Of a DNA stretch of 64,000 bases, positions 33,220 through 40,091 are shown in pieces. Location: positions 1 to 64,000 of the forward strand of contig CAYTPQ010000007.1 in assembly GCA_964439835.1 (NCBI GenBank), written 5' to 3'. The stretch's first letter is position 1. Each line of letters begins with the position of its first letter. The translations under genes were made by a program, and so were the position numbers. The notes beneath the pieces are model-generated. The model was not told the DNA's origin, made no database searches, and worked only from the letters and a program-made list of their open reading frames with translations. The stretch comes from JAGNLM01 sp964439835 (GTDB lineage: Bacteria > Pseudomonadota > Gammaproteobacteria > JAABTG01).

Positions 33220-33765
33220 ATGCTCGCCTACTACCCAATCGAGTTTCGCCTCTCTCGGGGCGTCTCCGCCACACAGTGGTGGGAGCAGACTCGTGAGAGA
33301 TACGCCGCGTGGGCGAATGCAGCCCCAACTTGCCGCTCCACTCCGAAAGTGACCGAGCTGCGTCACTGGAGGGATGACCTCTTCGTCGCTTTCAATGGCG
33401 GTCGGCTGGAAGCCTACCTGGGGTACTACGACGCGAGAGCGAGCGGGTTTCGCACCTACTGGGGCCTTGCATTCCGTTCATACGATGCGGCGCGGCAGCG
33501 CCGTGCAACGCACCCGTATCTCAACCCATGGGGCAGAACCCCTTGGGAACAAACCGTGCGTTATCAGGAAGAACGTCATAGATCGCGTGTTCGTGCGTCT
33601 GTTGGCGACGAGAAAAGCAAGGAGGAGCGAAGGAAGGAGCGGATCCGCGAGCTACGTCGAGTGATTCAGCGGAACCATCCGGACAAGGGCGGCGACGTGG
33701 CAAGGTTTCGCGCTGCCATGACAGAACTCAAGGGCCTCAGAACGTCCAGCCGACGGTGCCCATGA
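33220..33765 (+). CDS. Protein with a C-terminal partial J-domain
   Basis: A 181-residue cytoplasmic protein. The N-terminal 110 residues match nothing I recognise; they are rich in aromatic residues and arginine. A charged helix (KSKEERRKERIRELRRVIQ) runs into RNHPDKGGDVARFRAAM, the HPD loop (residues 153-155) of a DnaJ J-domain with helix three after it. Helix one is missing or diverged. HPD stimulates ATP hydrolysis by DnaK, so the protein may recruit Hsp70 to a client bound by its N-terminal part. It is read from a promoter with the shared inverted repeat and its 3' end overlaps the convergent receptor gene by 29 bp. Lower G+C than neighbours. Confidence 0.7.
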   Translation: MLAYYPIEFRLSRGVSATQWWEQTRERYAAWANAAPTCRSTPKVTELRHWRDDLFVAFNGGRLEAYLGYYDARASGFRTYWGLAFRSYDAARQRRATHPYLNPWGRTPWEQTVRYQEERHRSRVRASVGDEKSKEERRKERIRELRRVIQRNHPDKGGDVARFRAAMTELKGLRTSSRRCP

Positions 33766-35836
33766 CCATGCGCCCGGGCGCGATCAGGCCACGGCGGAAG
33801 TCGGTGAGCTCGTTGGCGGGGTAGCGGATCTCCTCGTCGAGCAGATTGGAGACGTTGAGGTTCGCGTAGGGTCCGGGACCGGCTGGGTCCCAGCGCAGGT
33901 TGAGGCCGACGTTCCAGTAGGCCGGCACCCGCTCGCCGATCCGCCGGACCACACCCTGCTCCGTACCGGCGACGAAGTCCCAGTCCGCGTCCATCGCGTC
34001 GACGTAGTGCGCGTAGGCCGCGTAGGTCATGGGACCGCTCGCCCAGCTCGCCCTGAGCTTGGCCAGCAGCTTGGGCGAGTAGCCGGGATCGATGTCGTTC
34101 TCCCGGTCGTCGGTCTGCTGCCAGGTGAGGCTGGCGCTGAGCTGCAGCCCCGGTAGCGGCCGGGCCTCGCCGATCAGCTCCACCCCACGGGTGCGCCAGC
34201 GCCCGGAGTTGTCGTCCACCGTCAGGTAGGTTCCGCTCGCCCCGTCGAAGCGCTGGATGGTCCGCACCAGCTGGCTCAGGTCGTTCTGGAAGAGCGCCGC
34301 GCTGAACATCCAGCCTGGGCGGGTCAGCGTGTAGCTGGCCTCGATCGTCTCGATGCGCTCGGGCTCCGGCAGGTCGATCTGGTCGCTGTCCTGCGACGCC
34401 TTGCCCCAGGTCAGCTTCAGCACCTGATCCTGCGTCGGGGTCCAGAGTGCACCCACCTGGCCGTTGACCTGCGTCGTGTCCTCCACGTATCCGACCTCGC
34501 GCTGCGCAGCCGCTGCCGCAGGCTGCCGCCGGGTGCTCCGGTACTCGTCGGGAAGGAGAGTCAGCCGCACGCCGCCAATCAGGCGCAGGGGCTCGGCGAT
34601 GCGCCAGCTCGCCTGTCCGAACAGGTCGTGGGTGGTCACCGGCTCCAGCTGAATCCGGGCGTCAAGCAGCGGAGCGAGGTCCACCTGGTTCTCGACCCCG
34701 TCGACGCGCAGCAGGCGGTAGCCCGCGATGGCATCGACACTCGCCGTCGGCCGCCAGTGCAGATCGGCCTCGAGCTCCCAGCGCTGCGAGTCCTGGTGCT
34801 GATCGCCCCCCACCTCCGGCGACAGGAAGTCCAGCTGGTAGGCGTCGTAGCTCTCCTGGCTATAGATGCCGGTGATCCGCAGGCCGAGGTCGTCGCCCAG
34901 CGAGTGGGCGTAGCCCAGCGACGTGTGCAGGGTGTCGAGCCGCACCCGCGTGCCCTCGTCGAAGGGCGGGGTGAAGGCGTAGATGCCGTAGTCGCGCTGG
35001 TTGTAGCGGACGTTCGCCTCCCAGCCACGCCACTGGGCCGACAGGTCCAGGCTACCGAGGCGCTGGTCCATGTCGCCGTCCATGTCCCGATGCATGCCGG
35101 GGCTCAGCGCGGCGAGCTGCTCCGGGCCCATCATGTCCGCGTAGGCCCCGGTGAGCCCGCCGGTCCGGTAGCCTCCCGCATTGAGGACGACGAAGCCGTC
35201 CTCGAACAGCGTCCCGGCGCGGGCGAACAGGCGCCCGCTCCCCTCGGTGCCAATACTCGCCGAGACGCGTGGCCCGCTCTGGTCGATGCGGTCGGTCACC
35301 ACGTTGATGACGCCCTGGAAGGCGTTGTTGCCGTAGATGACCGACATGGGCCCGCGGATAATCTCGACCCGGTCGATGGACTCGACGGGTATGTCGAGAC
35401 GCGCGATCTCGGTGCCGGTCAGGGTCTTCTGCAGCGAAGGGTGCTGCGGGATGCCGTTCACCAGGAACTGCACCCCGCCGCCCACCGTGCCGCGGGTGCC
35501 GATGAAGCGGTCCTCGATGTTGTCGAGGAGGTAGAAGCCGGGGACGTTGCGCAGCAGCTCCTCGAAGGTGGTCCAGCCGTAGCGCTCGATGTCCTCGCGG
35601 GTGAGGATGGTGACGCTCGCCGGGATGTCGCGGATCTCCTCCTCGCGCTTGCCGGCGGAGCGGATCTTCACCTCCAGCAGGTCCTCGAACGACATCTGCA
35701 GCAGGTCGTCGAGGGACTGGGGTTCGGCGCGCACACCCGGCACGAGACCGGCGCAGAGGAACGCCACGGCCGGAAGGACGGCGCGGCGTGCCCCCGTCGG
35801 GAGCCGGTTCAGCGGATTCCGGCCGTGTCGTCGCAT
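33737..35836 (-). CDS. TonB-dependent outer-membrane receptor
   Basis: A 699-residue outer-membrane receptor. After a signal peptide (about 1-37, ending VRAEP) comes LDDLLQMSFEDLLEVKI and a plug domain with SVTILTREDIERYG and VEIIRGPMSVIYGNNAF. The barrel ends with GTVGWTF, the C-terminal aromatic needed for assembly. The N-terminal type is that of receptors found with YfiR and signalling kinases or cyclases, and the C-terminus is paralogous to the stub at 30054. Its ligand is unknown. I chose ATG 35836 because it starts the signal peptide; the longer frame lacks one. It has no YfiR or kinase gene of its own nearby, so it may replace the broken receptor. Confidence 0.9.
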   Translation of the reverse strand: MRRHGRNPLNRLPTGARRAVLPAVAFLCAGLVPGVRAEPQSLDDLLQMSFEDLLEVKIRSAGKREEEIRDIPASVTILTREDIERYGWTTFEELLRNVPGFYLLDNIEDRFIGTRGTVGGGVQFLVNGIPQHPSLQKTLTGTEIARLDIPVESIDRVEIIRGPMSVIYGNNAFQGVINVVTDRIDQSGPRVSASIGTEGSGRLFARAGTLFEDGFVVLNAGGYRTGGLTGAYADMMGPEQLAALSPGMHRDMDGDMDQRLGSLDLSAQWRGWEANVRYNQRDYGIYAFTPPFDEGTRVRLDTLHTSLGYAHSLGDDLGLRITGIYSQESYDAYQLDFLSPEVGGDQHQDSQRWELEADLHWRPTASVDAIAGYRLLRVDGVENQVDLAPLLDARIQLEPVTTHDLFGQASWRIAEPLRLIGGVRLTLLPDEYRSTRRQPAAAAAQREVGYVEDTTQVNGQVGALWTPTQDQVLKLTWGKASQDSDQIDLPEPERIETIEASYTLTRPGWMFSAALFQNDLSQLVRTIQRFDGASGTYLTVDDNSGRWRTRGVELIGEARPLPGLQLSASLTWQQTDDRENDIDPGYSPKLLAKLRASWASGPMTYAAYAHYVDAMDADWDFVAGTEQGVVRRIGERVPAYWNVGLNLRWDPAGPGPYANLNVSNLLDEEIRYPANELTDFRRGLIAPGRMVMGTVGWTF

Positions 35837-35870
35837 CGCCGAGCAGTCTACCGCCGCCCCCCACGCGCCG

Positions 35871-35889
35871 TGTAGGAAAATCCCTGACG
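35871..35889. promoter_or_regulatory. 19-bp inverted repeat, copy 4 (degenerate)
   Basis: TGTAGGA-AAATC-CCTGACG; the left half is degenerate, but the spacer AAATC and right half equal copy 7. A TAnnnT box (TATCGT, 35925-35930) follows after 35 bp within GGCTATCGTCG. It precedes the 45-residue gene at 35960 and lies between that gene and the divergent receptor. Confidence 0.6.
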
Positions 35890-35959
35890 AGCATACCCGC
35901 ACAGACGAAAGCGCGCTACCAGGCTATCGTCGACGCCCGCTCCAGGGAAAGCGGATGCA

Positions 35960-36097
35960 ATGACAGGTCGTGCCGAGGTCGTGGACGTTGGCGCCGGCGT
36001 GGCCGGCAGGGGCTCGTCGCGCCGCGAGATCACCCTGCGCTTCTACCGCGCGGTGATCCTGGTCGGCATCGCGCTGATCGTCGTGAGCACCTTCTGA
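35960..36097 (+). CDS. Small single-helix membrane protein
   Basis: A 45-residue product, MTGRAEVVDVGAGVAG then a basic stretch RREITLRFYR and one membrane helix AVILVGIALIVVSTF at the very end. No close relative is known to me. The ATG has GGAAAGCGGA upstream, and the promoter region is homologous over 36 bp to that of the exported protein gene at 37570. This conserved promoter is the main reason to believe it is a real gene. It may be a regulator or assembly factor in the membrane; function unknown. Confidence 0.5.
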   Translation: MTGRAEVVDVGAGVAGRGSSRREITLRFYRAVILVGIALIVVSTF

Positions 36098-36119
36098 TCC
36101 GCGGTCGCTGCAACCGGCT

Positions 36120-36138
36120 TGTGGGGAAATTCCTGACG
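36120..36138. promoter_or_regulatory. 19-bp inverted repeat, copy 5
   Basis: TGTGGGG-AAATT-CCTGACG; five of seven bases in the left half. It is followed by TCAGCGATTTTTACACCGCG, closely like the sequence after copy 6, 167 bp downstream. Confidence 0.6.
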
Positions 36139-36286
36139 TCAGCGATTTTTACACCGCGCAGCCCGACCGAAGCCTTCGCACGCGGCCCTCGCGCGTCCAC
36201 ACAACCGCGGCCTACGCCGTAAATCGGGCTCAAGCGAGGCTTCAGCGGCGCAATCTGTAGCGGCGGGGATTCGTTCGGTTCGCCGA

Positions 36287-36305
36287 TGTCAGGAAATGCC
36301 TGACG
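36287..36305. promoter_or_regulatory. 19-bp inverted repeat, copy 6
   Basis: TGTCAGG-AAATG-CCTGACG. It is followed by TCAACGCCTTTTACAGCGCG, the same downstream tract as copy 5. It lies about 105 bp above the start point predicted from the sigma-54-like sequence. Confidence 0.75.
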
Positions 36306-36374
36306 TCAACGCCTTTTACAGCGCGAACCCGCGGTGTGCACGAAAAGCTCGGCAATACAGTGCCTTGAAGCTTG

Positions 36375-36390
36375 TGGCCTGAATCCTGCC
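36375..36390 (+). promoter_or_regulatory. Candidate sigma-54 promoter of the PEP-CTERM gene
   Basis: TGGCCTGAATCCTGCC keeps GG and GC at exact spacing and eight of the other fixed positions partly (TGGC, G7, T13). The leader to 36568 would be about 165 bases. Such matches are not rare in GC-rich DNA, so this is tentative. Confidence 0.35.
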
Positions 36391-36567
36391 TATACGCTGC
36401 AGCTACGCAAATAAATTTGTGGTCGGCGAGCGGCGTGCGTCGCGAACATTCCGGGCAGAGCTGCGACAAGCAACTGCCAGGAGGTGTCGGACAGGCGGCT
36501 GCCAAGCAGGCTGCTAGCCTCTGCAGAGCAGAACAACTGGAACACTTGTCACGCTGAGAAAGACTTC

Positions 36568-37191
36568 ATGGAGAACAACCGCATGCAACTGAAGAACGTA
36601 CTCCGAGCGACCGCCGCCGTCGCCCTGCTCGGCCTGGCCCTTGCGGCGCCCGCGCAGGCGGCATTCCTGCTCGGCACCGAGGCGACGGCCAGCATGTCCA
36701 GCGGCACCGGAAACGACGTCGCCGAATTGCTGAACCCACTAGACGAGAGCGACCGTACCGCGACCGTCATTGACCCCGGCCCCGCGATTGGCGCCTATGT
36801 TGGCGAGTTTGTCATGTATGACCAAGCTGGCCTTTTCTTGTCAGTGGACATCAAGGACGACCTGATCCACGTCAGCGCCGTAAACAGCCGAACCTTTGGC
36901 GCGGGCAATTTCCTCACCCTGAGCTTTGCCAACCTGGGCCTGGACATCGACGGCATTTTGTTCGAGAACATTTCTAGCGTGTCGATAGCACCACCTGATT
37001 ACGGCCCCTGGCCAGGGGCCGGGTCGTTCACGAGCAACTCCATCACCATCGACCTGAGCTATGTGGCGATGTTGGAAGGATCGCACTTCGACGTCGTCGT
37101 GAGCTCCGTCCCCGAGCCCGGCACGCTCGCCCTTCTCGGACTCGGCATCGCCGGTCTCGGTGCGATGCGGCGCAGGAAACTGGCGGCGTAA
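36568..37191 (+). CDS. PEP-CTERM sorting domain protein
   Basis: A 207-residue exported protein. The signal peptide covers about residues 1-32 (ending PAQAAF). The mature domain is beta-rich and of unknown function, with few charged residues and no cysteine. The C-terminus is a textbook PEP-CTERM signal: VPEPGTLALLGLGIAGLG followed by MRRRKLAA. Exosortase removes this tail and anchors the protein to the envelope or matrix. No exosortase is in the window. I chose ATG 36568; the ATG at 36583 (MQLKNVLRA) is an alternative with GGAGAA upstream. Two inverted repeats and a sigma-54-like sequence lie upstream, as known for sigma-54-controlled PEP-CTERM genes. Confidence 0.9.
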   Translation: MENNRMQLKNVLRATAAVALLGLALAAPAQAAFLLGTEATASMSSGTGNDVAELLNPLDESDRTATVIDPGPAIGAYVGEFVMYDQAGLFLSVDIKDDLIHVSAVNSRTFGAGNFLTLSFANLGLDIDGILFENISSVSIAPPDYGPWPGAGSFTSNSITIDLSYVAMLEGSHFDVVVSSVPEPGTLALLGLGIAGLGAMRRRKLAA

Positions 37192-37215
37192 GACTTGCAT
37201 TGCGAGCAGCCAACG

Positions 37216-37245
37216 ACCCCGGCCTCTGTGCCGGGGTTTGTATTT
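37216..37245 (+). terminator. Rho-independent terminator after the PEP-CTERM gene
   Basis: Stem ACCCCGGC (37216-37223) with GCCGGGGT (37230-37237), loop CTCTGT, then TTGTATTT. One of the few classical U-tract terminators in the window. Confidence 0.85.
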
Positions 37246-37487
37246 CTGGCGTTGGAAATGCCCTCTGTCGGGAACCGTGGATGTCCGGAGCTGGCCGGTC
37301 TTCCCCCTTCCACTGTGTTCATGCCGGCGACATCCGGCGAAGGCTCGATACCGCCCTTGGCCGTCGTTCTCACCAAACGTGCCGACGGTCTGCCGTGCCG
37401 CCTCCAGCGGGCGATGACTCATCGGCACTCGGTGGGCAGCGATCTCTCGAGGGCGGCGGCGTTGCCGTGAGGTCGACAGGTGCGCCG

Positions 37488-37506
37488 TGTCAGGAAATCC
37501 CTGACA
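37488..37506. promoter_or_regulatory. 19-bp inverted repeat, copy 7 (perfect)
   Basis: TGTCAGG-AAATC-CCTGACA, a perfect 7-bp inverted repeat. The box GGCTATCGTCG follows at 37525-37535, and the exported protein gene starts at 37570. Confidence 0.8.
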
Positions 37507-37569
37507 GACGATAGTTCGCTATCCGGCTATCGTCGCCGCCACTGTCGGCACCCCCAATCTGGAGATTCC

Positions 37570-37905
37570 ATGAACCAGCCTCTCAAGCTCGTCGCCTTCG
37601 CGTTGGTCGCGGCGGCAACCCACCCGGCCCTGGCGGCCGACCCGTCGCAGATGATGATGACCTGCAACACCTACGCGGCCCGGCACCTGCACGTGACGCC
37701 CAGCGACATCCTGGACGTCAAGTACGAGGGGCAGCGCACCGATGGCACCCACGCGGTCAACGGCACGGCCAGGAACGGGCAGACCTTCCAGTGCTCGTTC
37801 AACCGCGCCGGGACCCGGGTCGTGCACTGGACGCATTCGGCCCCCAAGGGGTGCCCGGCAGACGTGAGCCAGGCGGATCGCTACCTCTACCCGGACTGCG
37901 ACTGA
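37570..37905 (+). CDS. Small exported protein with one two-cysteine domain
   Basis: A 111-residue exported protein. The signal peptide ends near ALAAD (about residue 23). The mature part is a single small domain: MTCNTYAARHLHVTPSDI, then VKYEGQRTDGTHAVNGTA and TFQCSFNRAGTRVVHWT. The spaced cysteines could form a disulfide in the periplasm. The same cysteine-to-FxCxFxxxG pattern occurs twice in the protein at 46151, so these belong to one family. No function is known to me. ATG 37570 was chosen because it opens the signal peptide and has GGAGA upstream. The promoter carries the perfect copy of the inverted repeat. Confidence 0.7.
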   Translation: MNQPLKLVAFALVAAATHPALAADPSQMMMTCNTYAARHLHVTPSDILDVKYEGQRTDGTHAVNGTARNGQTFQCSFNRAGTRVVHWTHSAPKGCPADVSQADRYLYPDCD

Positions 37906-37995
37906 TCCGGCGCAGCTCCGCGCCCCAGGGTGCGCGGCGAACGTCGCCTTGCTTCGACATCCAACCCGATTCCAATCCCTGTGGGAGCCCAACCA

Positions 37996-38427
37996 ATGAG
38001 ACCGTCCACCCTCGCCATCGCTGCCCTCATCGCCGCTGCCGCCCCCGCCGCCTTGGCCTCCTCCGCCTCTGAGCGCGAATACCAGCGCGGCTACAACGAC
38101 TGCTCCCAGGGCCGCTACGACCAGAATCAGCACGGCGAGTCCTACAAGAAGGGCTGCCGCGCCGCCGAAGACGGCCAGAAGGCGCCGGCGCCGGCCGCCC
38201 ACGAGGGTGGCAAGGCAAAGCTCTCGGATCTCAAAGGCATGGACTCGATCAAGGCCTTCGACGTGATGACCGCGAGAGGTTTCACGAACGTCGACACGCT
38301 CAACGCGGGAGAGACAATCTACGGCACTTACTACAACGCGAAGACCCATCAGTGCGTCCAGCTCACCAACACCGACAACCGTGTTGAAAGCATCGACGAC
38401 GTCCCCAGCCATCCGAAGTGCCGCTGA
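37996..38427 (+). CDS. Exported protein with YxRGYND motif
   Basis: A 143-residue exported protein. The signal peptide spans about 1-22 (ending ALASSA). The next segment, EREYQRGYNDCSQGRYDQNQ, followed by a KKGCRAAED stretch, has evenly spaced tyrosine, glycine and cysteine, and may be a disulfide-stabilised helix. A linker (KAPAPAAHEGG) leads to a C-terminal part, IKAFDVMTARGFTNVDTL and THQCVQLTNTDNRVESI, which resembles short PASTA-like or YASP-like folds. Start ATG 37996. It lies 90 bp after the previous exported protein gene on the same strand and may share its promoter. Unknown function. Confidence 0.65.
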   Translation: MRPSTLAIAALIAAAAPAALASSASEREYQRGYNDCSQGRYDQNQHGESYKKGCRAAEDGQKAPAPAAHEGGKAKLSDLKGMDSIKAFDVMTARGFTNVDTLNAGETIYGTYYNAKTHQCVQLTNTDNRVESIDDVPSHPKCR

Positions 38428-38534
38428 CCGCCTGCGGGAACGGCGGCGGCCGCGCCGGTCTCGGCCTGCGCTGCCGGCGTCGGGCTCCACCCCGCGGGGT
38501 GCGCGGCGGGCGTCGCCGCGCGCCGGCCTGAACG

Positions 38535-38906
38535 ATGGTTGCCGTCTTCAGGCTCGTCTATCTCGGCGCGGCGCTCCTCGCGAGCGCCGCGGGCGCGCTG
38601 GTGATCGCCAGCCGCTTTATTGCGGACCGCGCCCCACAGGGCACTGACTTCCTCGGCATCCACCTCGCAGTCGGCGCCGTCTTCCTGGGCGTGGGCGCGC
38701 TGCTGCTGGGCGTACAGCGGCACGTCGCCGGGATTGCGGCACTCGCGCGCGGCCACGATGGCGAGCCGGCACGCGAGCTGGCGACCCATGTCAGCCGGCT
38801 TCTGGCGTACCTCGTCGCGGGCGGCGCCTTTCTCTGTGTGGTCCTCGGCGCCGTGACCTACGGGATCGTGCAGCGCATCGGTCAGGGGTTCGCGGTGTTC
38901 GGGTGA
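38535..38906 (+). CDS. Small integral membrane protein
   Basis: A 123-residue protein with three or four predicted helices (about 5-27, 40-62, 85-113) and a short cytoplasmic-looking loop QRHVAGIAALARGHDGEPAR between the second and third. No conserved motif I recognise. The ATG at 38535 is preceded by a GC-rich stretch without a good ribosome site. It sits between two exported-protein genes on the same strand. It may be a membrane partner for its neighbours, but nothing in the sequence shows this. Confidence 0.6.
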   Translation: MVAVFRLVYLGAALLASAAGALVIASRFIADRAPQGTDFLGIHLAVGAVFLGVGALLLGVQRHVAGIAALARGHDGEPARELATHVSRLLAYLVAGGAFLCVVLGAVTYGIVQRIGQGFAVFG

Positions 38907-39045
38907 GCCTCCGCGTGCGTTCAACCCTGAAAACGACGCCGCGTCCGGCACCCGTATCGGACGAACACGGAGACGCCCGCTTGCCCGGCTCGCCGGAGCG
39001 GTCGGAGTACCTACACACCAACATTGGTCGGAGGTCTTGAAGGCG

Positions 39046-39717
39046 ATGAATCAGAAAGCACCGGTGGTCCTGATTGCCGTCCTGGTGGCCGGGTGGGCGC
39101 TGCCGTCCGCCGCGGACTGGACGCAGGCCCGCTGCGAGATCTACCCGAAGGGCTCGGACAAGCTGGAGACGATGGTGCCCTGCACCTTCAGCCAGCGGCA
39201 GGGCTATATCACCATCACCCGCAAGGACGGCGTCACCCACGACCTGTCGCCGGTGGGCGACACGCCCGGCAACTTCCGCGACCAGGACGGGCACGCGGTC
39301 TATCGCCAGAGCGGGCTCGGGGAGGCGGGGCTGATCTTCCGCTTCCCGAATGAGAGTGTCTTCGTCTACTGGGACAACGCCGCGAGTCAGGCTGCCGCTG
39401 CGGACAACCCCACCGCGCCCTTCGCCACCAGGTACGAGGGCGGTAAATACGACGCGACCACGCTGCTGCGTTGCAAGGCGGCGGGCGACAAGGAGTACGG
39501 CAACTGCCCGGCCGGCATCCTGCGCATGGAGAACCGCCAAGCGTCGATCGTCGTCCAGAGCCAGCTCGGCCACCAGTTCACGATCAACTTCATGACCGAC
39601 TACGTGAACGCCACCGTCGGCGAGGTGAAGGCCAAGCTGAGCGGCGACCTGTGGACCGTCACCCGCGACAACGGCGAGGTCTACGAGGTGCCGCTGTCGG
39701 CCATCGAGGGCGGGTGA
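39046..39717 (+). CDS. Exported two-domain protein related to the paralogue pair at 43 and 48 kb
   Basis: A 223-residue exported protein. The signal peptide covers about 1-22 (ending PSAAD). The first half includes EIYPKGSDKLETMVPCTF, YITITRKDGVTHDLSPVG and RFPNESVFVYWD. The second half, CKAAGDKEYGNCPAGILRME followed by LWTVTRDNGEVYEVPLSAI, follows the same order of elements as the module shared by the proteins at 43270 and 47835: a CxxG(I/V)xR strand, a strand pair with a glycine-rich turn, and an ending xxYE(I/V)xxA. ATG 39046 is chosen, 11 bp after GGAGG. Function unknown; the layout suggests a periplasmic binding or inhibitor fold. Confidence 0.65.
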   Translation: MNQKAPVVLIAVLVAGWALPSAADWTQARCEIYPKGSDKLETMVPCTFSQRQGYITITRKDGVTHDLSPVGDTPGNFRDQDGHAVYRQSGLGEAGLIFRFPNESVFVYWDNAASQAAAADNPTAPFATRYEGGKYDATTLLRCKAAGDKEYGNCPAGILRMENRQASIVVQSQLGHQFTINFMTDYVNATVGEVKAKLSGDLWTVTRDNGEVYEVPLSAIEGG

Positions 39718-40091
39718 AGTCCCGCTTCGATCCAGCCGGGATCAGGTCAATCTCCGACGTTGGGCAACGTAGCTCCGCCCCGAGGGGGGGCGCCGGAAGC
39801 AGAGGAAGTCGACCCCATCCGGACACTCCGGGGTGTCGTTCGTGATGGCGATAGTTCGAGGCTTGTAACGGAGGCCGTAGGACTTGATCGACCTGTCCGG
39901 GGGTTCCTTACGGGAGTTGCCTTACAGGCTCTTGCTTCCCTAGCTGGGGCATTCCGGTTCTGGCAGCATTCGCCGCCAAGTTCCCTCCTCGCCATTCCAC
40001 GGAGCCAATGATGACCGCTGCTCGTCGGACAGCCAGTGCCCGCCAGCCCTGCCCGTTGGATCACCGGCCACCTTTAGCGAGCGGTGCCTTC
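39718..40091. other. Intergenic region ahead of the autotransporter
   Basis: 374 bp with the copy 8 inverted repeat at 39894-39912. No other gene was seen; the open frame from 40008 is probably non-coding before 40092. Confidence 0.5.
39894..39912. promoter_or_regulatory. 19-bp inverted repeat, copy 8
   Basis: TGTCCGG-GGGTT-CCTTACG. It lies 180 bp above the autotransporter start. No TAnnnT box was found at 34-35 bp; TAGCTG begins 28 bp downstream. Confidence 0.6.

Larger units (their letters stand above)
36098..36567. other. Intergenic region with two inverted repeats
   Basis: 470 bp ahead of the second PEP-CTERM gene. It holds copies 5 and 6 of the 19-bp inverted repeat, each followed by CCTGACGTCA and a T-rich TTTTACA tract, and a candidate sigma-54 promoter. 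No gene was seen. Confidence 0.6.
37192..37569. other. Intergenic region with terminator and inverted repeat
   Basis: 378 bp between the PEP-CTERM gene and the next exported protein gene. It holds a rho-independent terminator (37216-37245) and copy 7 of the inverted repeat. No gene was seen. Confidence 0.55.
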
